In this document: positions 27,731-36,767 of the stretch, one piece after another
How the letters are laid out: each line of letters begins with the position of its first letter
How positions within the stretch are numbered: the stretch's first letter is position 1
Assembly: GCF_004332155.1 (NCBI RefSeq)
Contig: NZ_SJDV01000004.1
Coordinates: 372,001-436,000, forward strand
DNA length: 64,000 bases
Source: Gramella sp. KN1008
GTDB lineage: Bacteria > Bacteroidota > Bacteroidia > Flavobacteriales > Flavobacteriaceae
Direction of reading: 5' to 3'
Made by a program: the position numbers and the translations under genes
Notes under the pieces: model-generated
Told to the model about the DNA's origin: nothing
What the model saw: the letters and a program-made list of their open reading frames with translations, nothing else
Databases searched by the model: none

Positions 27731-28300
27731 ATGAAACTCACATATAGTAATATAATTTCAGGCATTGTCACGCTTATCGGCGTGACAATGCTTTTTTCAT
27801 GCGAAGGTAATTTACAGGAAGTAAGAGCCTTCAGTCTTGAGGAAGATGCGCCCCAGGCCATTGCTCAGGGTATTAATTTAAAGTTTACAGACTCCGGCAG
27901 GCTGGTGGCGACACTCCAAAGCCCAAAAATGCTCGATTATAGCAATAAATCTTTTCCTTACCGTGAATTTCCCGAAGGAGTGGAAGTAGAGTTTTTTGAT
28001 GAAAAGAACCGCAAAAATACTGTGGAAGCCGATTACGGGATCGTTTATGAGCAAACAAATCTTATCGATCTGCAAGGGAATGTTGTAATAATTACTGCCG
28101 ATAGTACCAGGCTGGAAGCGAGTCAGCTCTTCTGGGATCAGGATAGAAACTGGGTGTTCACTGATAAGCCTAATACCATTCGCTTTCCAAATGGTGCTTT
28201 AAACCAGGGGCAGGGTTTTGATTCTAATCAAAATTTCGGTAATTTCCGTTCTCGAACCAATACCGGTATACAAATAATAGAAGAAAAAAAGGATGAATAA
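27731..28300 (+). CDS. lptC: LPS export protein LptC-like lipoprotein
   Basis: A 189-residue protein matching the LptC family, which passes lipopolysaccharide from the inner-membrane LptBFG complex to periplasmic LptA. The start at 27731 follows the previous stop by one base and gives a hydrophobic signal ending LFSC (Cys22), so it is a lipoprotein here, whereas LptC of Escherichia coli keeps a membrane anchor. The body shows the beta-jelly-roll pattern with ADYGIVYEQTNLIDLQGNVVI, a phrase typical of LptC/OstA folds. The sequence coding for the signal peptide contains a perfect 12-bp inverted repeat followed by six T (27762-27797), which looks like a terminator inside the gene. It overlaps the next small gene by 8 bp. 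Confidence 0.88.
   Translation: MKLTYSNIISGIVTLIGVTMLFSCEGNLQEVRAFSLEEDAPQAIAQGINLKFTDSGRLVATLQSPKMLDYSNKSFPYREFPEGVEVEFFDEKNRKNTVEADYGIVYEQTNLIDLQGNVVIITADSTRLEASQLFWDQDRNWVFTDKPNTIRFPNGALNQGQGFDSNQNFGNFRSRTNTGIQIIEEKKDE
27762..27797 (+). terminator. Terminator-like hairpin inside lptC
   Basis: GCATTGTCACGC (27762-27773) pairs perfectly with GCGTGACAATGC (27780-27791), loop TTATCG, followed by TTTTTT (27792-27797). The form is that of an intrinsic terminator but it lies within codons 11-23 of lptC. It could separate the upstream coaX-OMP-TPR transcript from lptC or attenuate it. Confidence 0.65.
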
Positions 28301-28484
28301 ATTTTTCAGGTATTTTGAATATGCCTACCTCTTTTTTGCTGCCTTTTTCATTTTTGAGGCGATCAGAATATGGAATACTGAAAGGAACAGGGCTTATTTA
28401 TTCCTGTTTTTTGTTTGTATAGCCGTTTTTATGTTCTTCTTTAAAAGACGTTTCAGGCGGAAATACGAAGATCGTAACAAGTAG
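28293..28484 (+). CDS. Small two-helix membrane protein
   Basis: A 63-residue protein with two hydrophobic segments (about residues 8-24 and 34-50) joined by a short polar loop RIWNTERNRA and ending in a very basic tail (KRRFRRKYEDRNK), so the C-terminus is probably cytoplasmic. It overlaps the end of lptC by 8 bp and is followed after 5 bp by the CBS-domain protein, which supports it being a real gene. I do not recognise a named family. Its constant place beside lptC in flavobacteria, as I recall it, would suggest an accessory role in envelope transport, but that is not shown by the sequence. Confidence 0.75.
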   Translation: MNKFFRYFEYAYLFFAAFFIFEAIRIWNTERNRAYLFLFFVCIAVFMFFFKRRFRRKYEDRNK

Positions 28485-28489
28485 ACCCG

Positions 28490-29776
28490 ATGGAGGTTGA
28501 TATACTTATTATAATTTGTTCTCTTATCCTTTCAGCGTTTTTTTCGGGGATGGAGATCGCCTATGTTTCTTCCAATAAGATATTCATAGAAATTGAGAAA
28601 CGTCAGAATGACTTTCTTGCCACTGTTTTAAAGAGACTTACAAAAAAACCTTCCAAGTTCATCGCTACTATGCTGGTGGGGAATAATATTGCCCTGGTTG
28701 TTTATGGTTTCTTTATGGGGGATTTGCTCATGGCCTGGCTCACGGGGATGGATACTCAAAGCGGTTTCGTGAAATATATGATTACAGACCTGAGTCTTTT
28801 TACTCAAACGGTGATCTCCACGCTGGTGATCCTATTGACCGCCGAATTTCTCCCCAAAGTATTTTTTCAGATCTATGCGAATACCATGCTGAAATTCTTC
28901 GCGGTTCCTGCTTATATCTTTTACCTGCTGTTCAGCTTTGTTTCGTCATTTGTTATCTGGATCTCAGATATGATCCTAAAGCGCTTCTTTAAGACCGATG
29001 GAGATGAGGTGCAGCTTGCATTCAGTAAAGTGGAACTCGGGAATTTTATCAGTGAACAGATGGAAACCGTTGAAGAGCATGAAGAGGTGGATAGCGAGAT
29101 ACAGATCTTTCAGAATGCCCTGGAATTTTCAGATATAAAGGCCAGGGAAGTTATGATACCACGAACCGAGATCATTGCTGTGGATCAGAACCAGGCGCCG
29201 GGAGATCTTGTTCAGACCTTTACAGAAACCGGTCTTTCCAAAATCCTGGTTTATAATGAAACCATAGATGATATCATTGGCTACGTTCATTCCTTTGAGT
29301 TATTCAAAAAACCAAAATCCATCAAATCCATTCTGCTGCCGGTGATTTTTGTTCCGGAGACCATGTGGATAAAAGATGTGTTGAATATTCTCATTAAGAA
29401 GCGAAAAAGTATCGCGGTAGTAATCGATGAGTATGGTGGAACCAGTGGAATGATGACCGTAGAGGATATAGTGGAGGAGTTGTTTGGGGAAATTGAGGAC
29501 GAACATGATTCAGCGATCCTTATTGAAGAAAGGATCGGCGAAGGACATTTCAAATTTTCAGCCAGGCTTGAGGTGGATTACCTCAATGAGATGTATAGAA
29601 CAGAAATTCCGGAAGGTGAAAACTACGAAACCCTTAGTGGTTTTATCGTGAATCATACCGAAGAAATTCCTCAACAGGGAGAGGTTATACACATTGAAGA
29701 CTTCGAAATAAAAATCCTGGAAACTTCCAATACCAAAATCGAATTGGTAGAGCTTAAAATCAAAGCTGAAGATTAA
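28490..29776 (+). CDS. CNNM/CorC-type transmembrane CBS-domain protein
   Basis: A 428-residue membrane protein of the HlyC/CorC (CNNM, DUF21) family, members of which take part in magnesium or cobalt homeostasis. The N-terminal DUF21 part has several membrane helices and contains FFSGMEIAYVS and the VGNNIA motif. A CBS pair follows at about residues 215-330 (EVMIPRTEIIAV, then VVIDEYGGTSGMMTVEDIVEELFGEI), and the C-terminus is a CorC_HlyC domain with an ETLSGFIV motif. The motility protein GldE is a relative, but the gldD and ssb neighbours expected for gldE are absent. It follows the small membrane gene by 5 bp. Confidence 0.88.
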   Translation: MEVDILIIICSLILSAFFSGMEIAYVSSNKIFIEIEKRQNDFLATVLKRLTKKPSKFIATMLVGNNIALVVYGFFMGDLLMAWLTGMDTQSGFVKYMITDLSLFTQTVISTLVILLTAEFLPKVFFQIYANTMLKFFAVPAYIFYLLFSFVSSFVIWISDMILKRFFKTDGDEVQLAFSKVELGNFISEQMETVEEHEEVDSEIQIFQNALEFSDIKAREVMIPRTEIIAVDQNQAPGDLVQTFTETGLSKILVYNETIDDIIGYVHSFELFKKPKSIKSILLPVIFVPETMWIKDVLNILIKKRKSIAVVIDEYGGTSGMMTVEDIVEELFGEIEDEHDSAILIEERIGEGHFKFSARLEVDYLNEMYRTEIPEGENYETLSGFIVNHTEEIPQQGEVIHIEDFEIKILETSNTKIELVELKIKAED

Positions 29777-29869
29777 ACTTTAAAAGTTAAGAATTTGCTA
29801 ATTTTAAATTTTATTATTAGCCTAAAAACCTTATTTTCGCCCCCTATATTTTGATAAATTTAAATTCAA

Positions 29870-31990
29870 ATGGCAGTATTAAATAAAATCAGACAAAGGT
29901 CTGTTTTCTTGATTATTATCATCGCACTGGCCCTGTTTTCTTTCGTTCTGGCCGATGTGATAAGAAACGGTGGATTGAGCTCTCAAAATTCCCAGAATGT
30001 GATTGCAACCGTAAATGGTAAAGAGATTGGAAGAGAGGAATTCGCCCGTGATGTTGAGGCATTTGAAAGAAATATGGGTCGTAACATAAGTACTACCCAG
30101 GCGGTGAACAGAGTTTGGGATCAGAAACTTAGAGAAGTGATCCTTACCGAAGAGATTGAAAAACTTGGAATAAGGGCAGGTGAAGGACAGGTTACCAATC
30201 TTGTGCGTTCACAAATGGCCGGAAATCCAAATTTCACCAATGAGGCTGGTATGTTTGATGAGAACAGGCTTAGAGAATATGTAGCCAATTTAAGAGAGAC
30301 CTCCCCACAGGCATACGAGCAGTGGCAGGATTTCACTTCGAATCTGGGTAAAACTGCCAAACTGAACAGTTATTATAATATGGTAAGCGCCGGTGTTGGT
30401 GCTACTCTTATAGAAGGAGAGCAGGCATATAGAATGAAGAATGACAATATCAATATGAAATTCGTTCAGTTGCCATACTCTTCTATTCCTGATACTGAAG
30501 TAGAGGTTTCCAAATCTGAGATCAAGAGCTATATTGAGGAGCATCCTGCTCGTTTTGAGACCGAGGCCTCCCGAAATATTCAGTATGTGATCTTTGAAGA
30601 GACCGCTTCTGAAGAAGATAGGACCGAAGCAAAAGAGTCTTTAAGCGACCTTAGAAAGGAGCGAGTTGAATATAATGCTGCCATCGGAGCTAACGATACT
30701 CTTCCAGGTTTTGATAGTACAGAGGATTATGGGGATTTCCTGAGCAATAATTCAGATCTGCCATTTGAGAGCAGGTTCAAATTCAGAAATGAATTTACCG
30801 GTGAGAATGCCGAAACCATTTTCAATCTTGAAGAAGGAGAGACTTTTGGACCGTATGAGGAAAACGGCTACTGGAAATTAAGCAAGGTGGTTGAGACCAA
30901 GAACATTCCAGATTCTGTAAAAGCAAGTCACATTCTTGTTACTTACCAGGGATCGCAGCTTGGAGCCGGAGTAAGCCGCTCTAAGGAAGAAGCCCAGCAA
31001 CTGGCAGATAGTATTGCCGGAGTGGTGAGAAATGATAAGGATAAATTTGCCGAACTGGCTTCAGAATATTCTGCTGACACTTCAAATAAAGAGCAGGGTG
31101 GAGATCTTGGATATTTTACTCCTGGGATGATGATTCCTGCATTTGAGAACTATGTTTTTGAAAATGAAACCGGTGATGTTGGAGTTGTTGAAACTCCTCT
31201 GGGTTATCATGTGATCTCTATAGACGATCAGACCGAAGCTGCAAGAGCGGTGAAAGTTGCGACTATTGCTAGAGAGATCGAGGCTTCAGAGACTACTATG
31301 AACAGGCTCTTTAACGAGGTTACCAAATTTGAGATCTCGGCTTCTGAAAGTGACTTTGCAGATGTTGCAAAAGAAAACAACTACGAGGTTAAGACAGTAA
31401 GGGATGTAAAGGCGCTTGATGAGAATATTCCTGGAGCAGGAGCACAGCGTAGAGTTATTCAGTGGGCTTTTGAAGACGAAGCTGAAGTAGGAGATGTTAG
31501 GAGATTTGATACCAATAATGGCTACATCGTTGCCCAGCTTATATCTAAGAAAGATAAAGGTCTTATGAGCGTTGAAGAAGCTTCTTCTATTGTGACTCCA
31601 ATTCTTAAAAAGGAGAAAAAGGCTGAGTTGATCAAGGAAAGATTGAAAGGAAGTAATCTTCAGGAGATCGCGAACAACCATGGAGAAAGTGTTCAGACTG
31701 CAGATGCGGTTAACCTGAGCAGTCCTACTCTTGCAGGTGCCGGGGAAGAACCAGAGGTTGTTGGAGCTGTATTTGCGCTTGAGCCAGGTAAGGTAAGTGA
31801 GCCTATCGCCGGGGAAAAAGGTGTTTATGTGGTAGAGCTTGTTAGTAAGTTTGAAGCGCCAGCAATGGATTCATATAAGGCTTTTGCACAGCAGGAGAGC
31901 ATGGCTCGAAGAGCTGAGGCCTCTATGAGAGTATTTGATGCTCTTAAGAAGAAAGCTGAAATCGAAGATAACAGAGCCAGATTCTACTAG
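29870..31990 (+). CDS. PpiD-like periplasmic peptidyl-prolyl isomerase
   Basis: A 706-residue inner-membrane-anchored foldase resembling PpiD/SurA. One membrane helix (residues 12-32, FLIIIIALALFSFVLADVI) is followed by a SurA-N-type chaperone domain (roughly 40-230), a parvulin rotamase domain (about 340-450) with KASHILVTYQG, GGDLGYFTPGMM and TPLGYHVISI, and a C-terminal part with a second, diverged parvulin-like region. It would assist folding of outer-membrane proteins as they leave the Sec machinery. It has its own leader of 93 bp after the CBS-domain gene and ends at a good terminator. Family members in Bacteroidetes are usually about 700 residues, so the length is normal. Confidence 0.92.
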   Translation: MAVLNKIRQRSVFLIIIIALALFSFVLADVIRNGGLSSQNSQNVIATVNGKEIGREEFARDVEAFERNMGRNISTTQAVNRVWDQKLREVILTEEIEKLGIRAGEGQVTNLVRSQMAGNPNFTNEAGMFDENRLREYVANLRETSPQAYEQWQDFTSNLGKTAKLNSYYNMVSAGVGATLIEGEQAYRMKNDNINMKFVQLPYSSIPDTEVEVSKSEIKSYIEEHPARFETEASRNIQYVIFEETASEEDRTEAKESLSDLRKERVEYNAAIGANDTLPGFDSTEDYGDFLSNNSDLPFESRFKFRNEFTGENAETIFNLEEGETFGPYEENGYWKLSKVVETKNIPDSVKASHILVTYQGSQLGAGVSRSKEEAQQLADSIAGVVRNDKDKFAELASEYSADTSNKEQGGDLGYFTPGMMIPAFENYVFENETGDVGVVETPLGYHVISIDDQTEAARAVKVATIAREIEASETTMNRLFNEVTKFEISASESDFADVAKENNYEVKTVRDVKALDENIPGAGAQRRVIQWAFEDEAEVGDVRRFDTNNGYIVAQLISKKDKGLMSVEEASSIVTPILKKEKKAELIKERLKGSNLQEIANNHGESVQTADAVNLSSPTLAGAGEEPEVVGAVFALEPGKVSEPIAGEKGVYVVELVSKFEAPAMDSYKAFAQQESMARRAEASMRVFDALKKKAEIEDNRARFY

Positions 31991-32013
31991 GATCTGATCG
32001 ATATACAAATTGA

Positions 32014-32041
32014 AAAAGCCCTGCCATTTGGCGGGGCTTTT
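32014..32041. terminator. Terminator between ppiD-like gene and GHMP kinase
   Basis: A 12-bp stem, AAAAGCCCTGCC against GGCGGGGCTTTT with one G-T wobble and loop ATTT, with T-runs in both directions. It lies between convergent genes and can serve both. Confidence 0.85.
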
Positions 32042-32093
32042 CATTTATAAGGTTATCCCGGTAGCTACCGGGTACTTTGGGATCTTTTAGCGG

Positions 32094-33032
32094 TTATGAA
32101 AGTATCAGATCTGAATAATCAAATATTATGTTGTAGCCTTTTCTTCTGAAATACTCCTTTTCTTGCTCACCACCGATGGCCAGTATAAAATCACCTCCCC
32201 AGCCACCGAGACTTTTAATAAGCTCATGGTAATCCGGAAACAGTTCAGTCTGTATTCTGGGTAGATTAATTGCTTTAGATATGAGCACTTCATGAGCTTG
32301 CAGAAGAAGTTTGAACTCCTCAAGGTTTTCGCTCTGTAATACCTGCTCGGTGATACCTGAGATCTTTTCAGTAAGCTCCCGGATGTTTTCTGTAGATTGA
32401 TTCCTGTAATGGGCTATTGCCTTGCGGCTATTCTGCTTTCGGTTAAGATAGACAAAGAATAAGCTGTCAGAAAAAACAGGATTGAAATCTGCAGTGAATA
32501 CCGCCGGCCCATGCGAGGTCTTCTGATAGGTAACCGGATGGTCGTTTCCGGCTGCAGCAATATCGTAGCCACTGCCGCCAAAACTCTTCTCCAGTAATTT
32601 ATAGGGGTCTGTTTCCAGCCATTGTGCAATATTATTTATGAGGGTAGAAGAAGTTCCGAGACCCCATTTTCTATTGAAATCCAGTCTTGTTGTAATACTG
32701 TAACCTATCTGTCCTGAGAATCTTTCCGGATTGATCTCATAGGCACTGCTCAGTATTTGTTGTAGCCGTTGGGCGGTGTTCCTTACTTCAGGGTCCTTTT
32801 GCTGCTCAATATCCAGTTTTGGCTGAAACTTACCATTATCAATGGCGAATTGTGCCTCAAACCATGTTTCCCCATTTTCGTCCAGGCTTGTCCATTTGAT
32901 TATGTCTTTTCCGTCTTCGGCGACTTCAAGGCTCTGACCTTTTTTCGTAGGTAGTGCTAAAGCCTTTGCACCATCCAGAACGGCATATTCTCCGGTTAAT
33001 AAAACTTTTCCATTGCTTTTGAAAACCTGCAT
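32094..33032 (-). CDS. GHMP kinase, GYDIA family
   Basis: A 312-residue GHMP-superfamily kinase. The N-terminal strand reads GKVLLTGEYAVLDGAKALALP, the ATP loop is present as GLGTSSTL (near residue 130), and the SGYDIAAA stretch gives the family its name. A C-terminal glycine-rich GGWGGDFILAIGG segment completes the fold. The gene shares its start with the end of HMG-CoA reductase (the two meet at 33032), so they are translated together. This points to a mevalonate-pathway kinase, probably acting on mevalonate or a phosphorylated derivative, and supplying isoprenoids in the cytoplasm. The precise substrate cannot be decided from motifs. Confidence 0.9.
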   Translation of the reverse strand: MQVFKSNGKVLLTGEYAVLDGAKALALPTKKGQSLEVAEDGKDIIKWTSLDENGETWFEAQFAIDNGKFQPKLDIEQQKDPEVRNTAQRLQQILSSAYEINPERFSGQIGYSITTRLDFNRKWGLGTSSTLINNIAQWLETDPYKLLEKSFGGSGYDIAAAGNDHPVTYQKTSHGPAVFTADFNPVFSDSLFFVYLNRKQNSRKAIAHYRNQSTENIRELTEKISGITEQVLQSENLEEFKLLLQAHEVLISKAINLPRIQTELFPDYHELIKSLGGWGGDFILAIGGEQEKEYFRRKGYNIIFDYSDLILS

Positions 33033-34348
33033 TAAGATCTCAATTTTTCAAGTTGCTCTATCACGCTGCTATGGGTAATGGTGTGGTGGGTGAAGAATTC
33101 TACCATTTCGGCCTTTTCTTCTTCCGTGGCCTGATGCTGGTTAAGGATGTTCATCAGGTGCATTTTCATATGTCCCTGTTGTATTCCTGTGGTAATGAGT
33201 GATCGTAGGGCTGCAAAATTCTGTGCAAGACCGGCCACCGCAACGATCTCCATCAGTTCTGTTCCTGTTGGTCTTTGGAGTATGTCCAGTGCAAGTTTTA
33301 CCAAAGGGTGCAGGCTGGTTAAACCTCCTACTGTTCCAAGTGCCAATGGGATTTCCATCCAGAATCTAAAGATTCCGTCTTCGATACTGGCATGGGTTAA
33401 ACTGGTGTATTTTCCATTTCGGCTTGCATAAGCATGTACTCCCGCTTCCACCGCTCTGAAATCATTTCCGGTAGCCAGGACCACTGCGTCAATCCCATTC
33501 ATCACTCCCTTATTATGGGTTACTGCCCGGTAAGGTTCAATTTCAGCTATTCTAACAGCCTGAATGAATTTCTGGGCAAACTCCTTCCCGGTGATGTTGT
33601 TATCCTCGGAAAGCTGCTCTATGGGACAGGAAACTTCCGCTCTTACTGTACATTCCGGTACATAATTGGAAAGTATGCTCATGATGATCTGAAGGTCTTT
33701 CTCATCAGGTGTAAAACCTTCCTGTTTCTTAGCTTCTTCCTGTAATACCTCGGCGAATTTCTCCAGGCAGGAATTTATAAAGTTCGCTCCCATGGAATCT
33801 CGTGTGTCAAACTTTACAAAGAGCTGGTAGTAATTTTCCAGTTCCGCGGTCTTATCGACAATCTGCATATCCAGGATCCCGCCACCACGTTTTACCATGT
33901 TCCGGGTGATGTGCTCCACCGCCTCATGAAGTCTGGGTTCGATTTTATTGAAGAAGGCTTGCAGTTTTGAATAGTTTCCTTTGAAAATAAAATGAACCTG
34001 ACCTATTTTTTTATTGTTGATAACCTTTGCCGTGAATCCACCTCTTTCACTCCAGAACTTCGCGGCTTTGCTTGCCGCTGCCACTACCGAGCTTTCTTCA
34101 ATAGCCATCGGCAGTGTGAAATATTTCCCGTTTATGAGGAAATTAGGAGCCAGCCCTAAAGGCAGGTAAAAATTGGATACGGTATTTTCGATGAACTCAT
34201 CATGCAATTTCTGCAATTTCTCATCTTCATTCCAGTACTGTTTCAGGACTGAAACAGCCTTTTCGTCATTCTTTAAATAATGCTCAGCAAGCCACTCTAC
34301 TTTCTCATTTTTGCTAAGCCTTGAAAATCCGTTTACAGGTTTTGTCAT
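33032..34348 (-). CDS. HMG-CoA reductase, class II type
   Basis: A 438-residue hydroxymethylglutaryl-CoA reductase, converting HMG-CoA to mevalonate for isoprenoid synthesis (some class II enzymes work in the opposite, degradative direction). Motifs seen are NFLINGKYFTLPMAIEESSVVAA near residues 80-105, the cofactor motif DSMGANFIN near residue 185, and a GNDFRAVEAG segment near 290. The start at 34348 is chosen over an ATG at 34381 because an exact TAnnTTTG promoter box lies at 34371-34378, inside the longer version. It is co-transcribed with the GHMP kinase that overlaps its end. Presence of this pair shows the organism uses the mevalonate route, as usual in Flavobacteriaceae. Confidence 0.93.
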   Translation of the reverse strand: MTKPVNGFSRLSKNEKVEWLAEHYLKNDEKAVSVLKQYWNEDEKLQKLHDEFIENTVSNFYLPLGLAPNFLINGKYFTLPMAIEESSVVAAASKAAKFWSERGGFTAKVINNKKIGQVHFIFKGNYSKLQAFFNKIEPRLHEAVEHITRNMVKRGGGILDMQIVDKTAELENYYQLFVKFDTRDSMGANFINSCLEKFAEVLQEEAKKQEGFTPDEKDLQIIMSILSNYVPECTVRAEVSCPIEQLSEDNNITGKEFAQKFIQAVRIAEIEPYRAVTHNKGVMNGIDAVVLATGNDFRAVEAGVHAYASRNGKYTSLTHASIEDGIFRFWMEIPLALGTVGGLTSLHPLVKLALDILQRPTGTELMEIVAVAGLAQNFAALRSLITTGIQQGHMKMHLMNILNQHQATEEEKAEMVEFFTHHTITHSSVIEQLEKLRS

Positions 34349-34370
34349 TCTATTTAGTCTTTCAAAGGGG

Positions 34371-34378
34371 CAAAGATA
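34371..34378 (-). promoter_or_regulatory. TAnnTTTG box before HMG-CoA reductase
   Basis: On the minus strand TATCTTTG matches the Bacteroidetes -7 element exactly and lies 22 bp before the ATG at 34348. No clear TTTG partner is found upstream. The box decides between two possible starts. Confidence 0.5.
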
Positions 34379-34531
34379 CAATTCAAATTTTTAGACCGGA
34401 ATATTCCGGGCAATAGTAAAAAACCGAAAACTAAATTTTTTTAACAAATTCTTAGTATTTAACGCTCAAGATGCCCATTTTTTGGTCAAATTTTATTAAA
34501 CTTGGCCTTCAATAAATATTCTTGAATTTTT

Positions 34532-36748
34532 ATGAAATTCCCCAAAATACTCGTTGCTTTTATTGTGGCAACATCCTCTGTGCTAACAGCGCAAAAAAAA
34601 GAAGTGAGTCTCGAAGAAATCTGGAGCGGGACCTTTCGGGAAGAAAGACTTCAATCCCTTCAATCATTAAATAACGGCGAGGAATATGTGGTGCTTAACC
34701 GGGACAGAGAAACCGGTAATACCAGCATCGATGTTTACAGTTATAAAACCGGGGAAAAGACCCGTACTTTGGTTAACAGTGCCGATCTTGATGAGATAAG
34801 TTCTTTTCAGGCTTTTAAGTTCAGTGAAAATGAAGATAAAATATTGCTTTCTACTCAGGTGGAGCCTATTTACCGACGGTCTTCGCGTGAGATCTTTTAT
34901 GTCTATGAGGTAAGTTCTAAAAAGTTGACCAAAATAAGCGATCAAAAGATACAGGAGGCTTCTTTTTCTCCAGATGCGTCAAAGGTGGCTTATGTTTTTG
35001 AGAACAATATCTATATCCAAGACCTGAAAAGTGGCGAAATCAAACAGATTACCAGCGACGGTGAAATAAACAGTGTGATTAACGGGATTACAGACTGGGT
35101 TTATGAGGAGGAATTCTCTTTTGTAAAGGCTTTTGCCTGGAATCCAAATGGTGGAAAGCTGGCCTACTTAAGGTTTGATGAGTCTGAAGTTCCGGAATTC
35201 TCCATGGATATGTTCGGAAAGGATCTGTATCCAAGTCAGCATGTTTTCAAATATCCCAAGGCTGGCGAATCCAATTCAAAAGTAAGTCTGCATATGTATG
35301 ATGTGGAATCTGAATCTTCCGAAGAAATTGACCTTGGTGATAAATATGATATGGCCTCAATGGATTCGGAAGTTGAAACTGAAGATTTCACCGATTTCTA
35401 TATTCCGCGTATTAAATGGACCAATGATCCAATGTTGTTAAGTGTTCAGTTTCTGAATAGGCATCAGAATGATCTTGATCTGATCTTTGTGGATGCTGAG
35501 GATAATGAGACAGAGGTAATCCTTGAAGAGACCGATAAAGCTTATGTTGATATCACCGATAACCTTACTTTCTTAAAAGATAACAGTTTTATCTGGACCA
35601 GCGAGAAGGATGGTTATAATCATATTTATCACTACGATGAAGATGGTGAACTTTTAAATCAGGTTACTTCGGGAAACTGGGAAGTGACCAGTTATTATGG
35701 TTACGATCCAAGGGCTGACAGGATCTATTATCAGAGTACCGAGAACGGAAGTGTGAATCGTGATGTTTATTCCATCAGGCCAAACGGAAAATCAAAGAAA
35801 AGACTTACTGAAAGAACAGGAATGAACTCTGCCGACTTTAGTGCAGATTACACTTATTTTATCAATTCGTTTACCAATACCAACACTCCGCATATTTATA
35901 GTCTTCACAGAGCAAAAGATGGCAAGCAGGTTCGTGAAATTAAGAATAATAATGAGCTGCTGAAAAAAGTCGAGGATTATGAGTTTTCTCCAAAAGAAAT
36001 TTCCACTATAGAAATTAATGGAAATGAGCTGAACATGTGGATGATCAAACCATCCAATTTTGATGAGAATAAGAAGTATCCCTTGTTAATGTTTCAGTAT
36101 TCCGGTCCCGGTTCGCAGTCGGTGTCAAACTCATATTTCAGCACTAATGATTATTGGTATCAGCTTTTGGCAAATAAAGGATATATCATTGCCTGTGTGG
36201 ATGGAAGAGGAACAGGTTTCAAAGGAGCCGAATTTAAGAAAGTAACTTACCAGGAACTTGGCAAGTATGAGGTAGAAGATCAGATCTCTGCTGCACAAAA
36301 GCTTGGAGAAAGAAGCTATATAGATAAAGAAAGAATAGGTATCTGGGGTTGGAGTTATGGTGGATTCATGTCTTCCAACGCGATCCTTAAAGGCAACGAT
36401 ACTTTCTCTCTTGCGATAGCCGTGGCGCCGGTGACCAGCTGGAGATTCTATGACACGGTTTATACAGAAAGATATATGAGAACTCCGCAGGAGAATGCAT
36501 CTGGTTACGATGAGAATTCTCCTTTGAATCATGTTGAGAAACTGAAAGGAGATTACCTTATAATCCATGGTGGGGGAGATGATAATGTACATCTTCAGAA
36601 TACCATGAGAATGGTAGAAGAACTTATTCAGGCGAATAAACAATTCGATTGGGCTATTTACCCCGATAAAAATCACGGGATTTACGGTGGCAATACCCGA
36701 CTTCATCTTTATACGAAGATGACAAATTTTATACTGGAAAACCTTTAA
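34532..36748 (+). CDS. Dipeptidyl peptidase IV, family S9B
   Basis: A 738-residue secreted prolyl dipeptidyl peptidase. The signal peptide ends near LTAQ (residue 20). The N-terminal eight-bladed propeller (DPPIV_N) covers about residues 80-450 and contains the double-Glu region DWVYEEEF, which binds the peptide amino terminus. The C-terminal alpha/beta hydrolase has the nucleophile Ser608 in GWSYGGF, the Asp in HGGGDDNVH and the His in DKNHGIYGG. It releases X-Pro or X-Ala dipeptides in the periplasm. Two POT peptide transporters follow at once (19 bp to the first), making a coherent dipeptide-use operon. Confidence 0.95.
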   Translation: MKFPKILVAFIVATSSVLTAQKKEVSLEEIWSGTFREERLQSLQSLNNGEEYVVLNRDRETGNTSIDVYSYKTGEKTRTLVNSADLDEISSFQAFKFSENEDKILLSTQVEPIYRRSSREIFYVYEVSSKKLTKISDQKIQEASFSPDASKVAYVFENNIYIQDLKSGEIKQITSDGEINSVINGITDWVYEEEFSFVKAFAWNPNGGKLAYLRFDESEVPEFSMDMFGKDLYPSQHVFKYPKAGESNSKVSLHMYDVESESSEEIDLGDKYDMASMDSEVETEDFTDFYIPRIKWTNDPMLLSVQFLNRHQNDLDLIFVDAEDNETEVILEETDKAYVDITDNLTFLKDNSFIWTSEKDGYNHIYHYDEDGELLNQVTSGNWEVTSYYGYDPRADRIYYQSTENGSVNRDVYSIRPNGKSKKRLTERTGMNSADFSADYTYFINSFTNTNTPHIYSLHRAKDGKQVREIKNNNELLKKVEDYEFSPKEISTIEINGNELNMWMIKPSNFDENKKYPLLMFQYSGPGSQSVSNSYFSTNDYWYQLLANKGYIIACVDGRGTGFKGAEFKKVTYQELGKYEVEDQISAAQKLGERSYIDKERIGIWGWSYGGFMSSNAILKGNDTFSLAIAVAPVTSWRFYDTVYTERYMRTPQENASGYDENSPLNHVEKLKGDYLIIHGGGDDNVHLQNTMRMVEELIQANKQFDWAIYPDKNHGIYGGNTRLHLYTKMTNFILENL

Positions 36749-36767
36749 TCAAATACAATACTATAAA

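Noticed and set aside
28490..29776. Assignment of the CBS-domain membrane protein as the motility protein GldE
   Set aside because: The domain layout fits, but the neighbours expected for gldE are absent and this place beside lptC is that of a general CorC-type protein.
36131..36706. Minus-strand frame of 191 codons opposite dipeptidyl peptidase IV
   Set aside because: It covers the catalytic domain of the peptidase, whose residues are all conserved, so the long antisense frame is a consequence of codon use.
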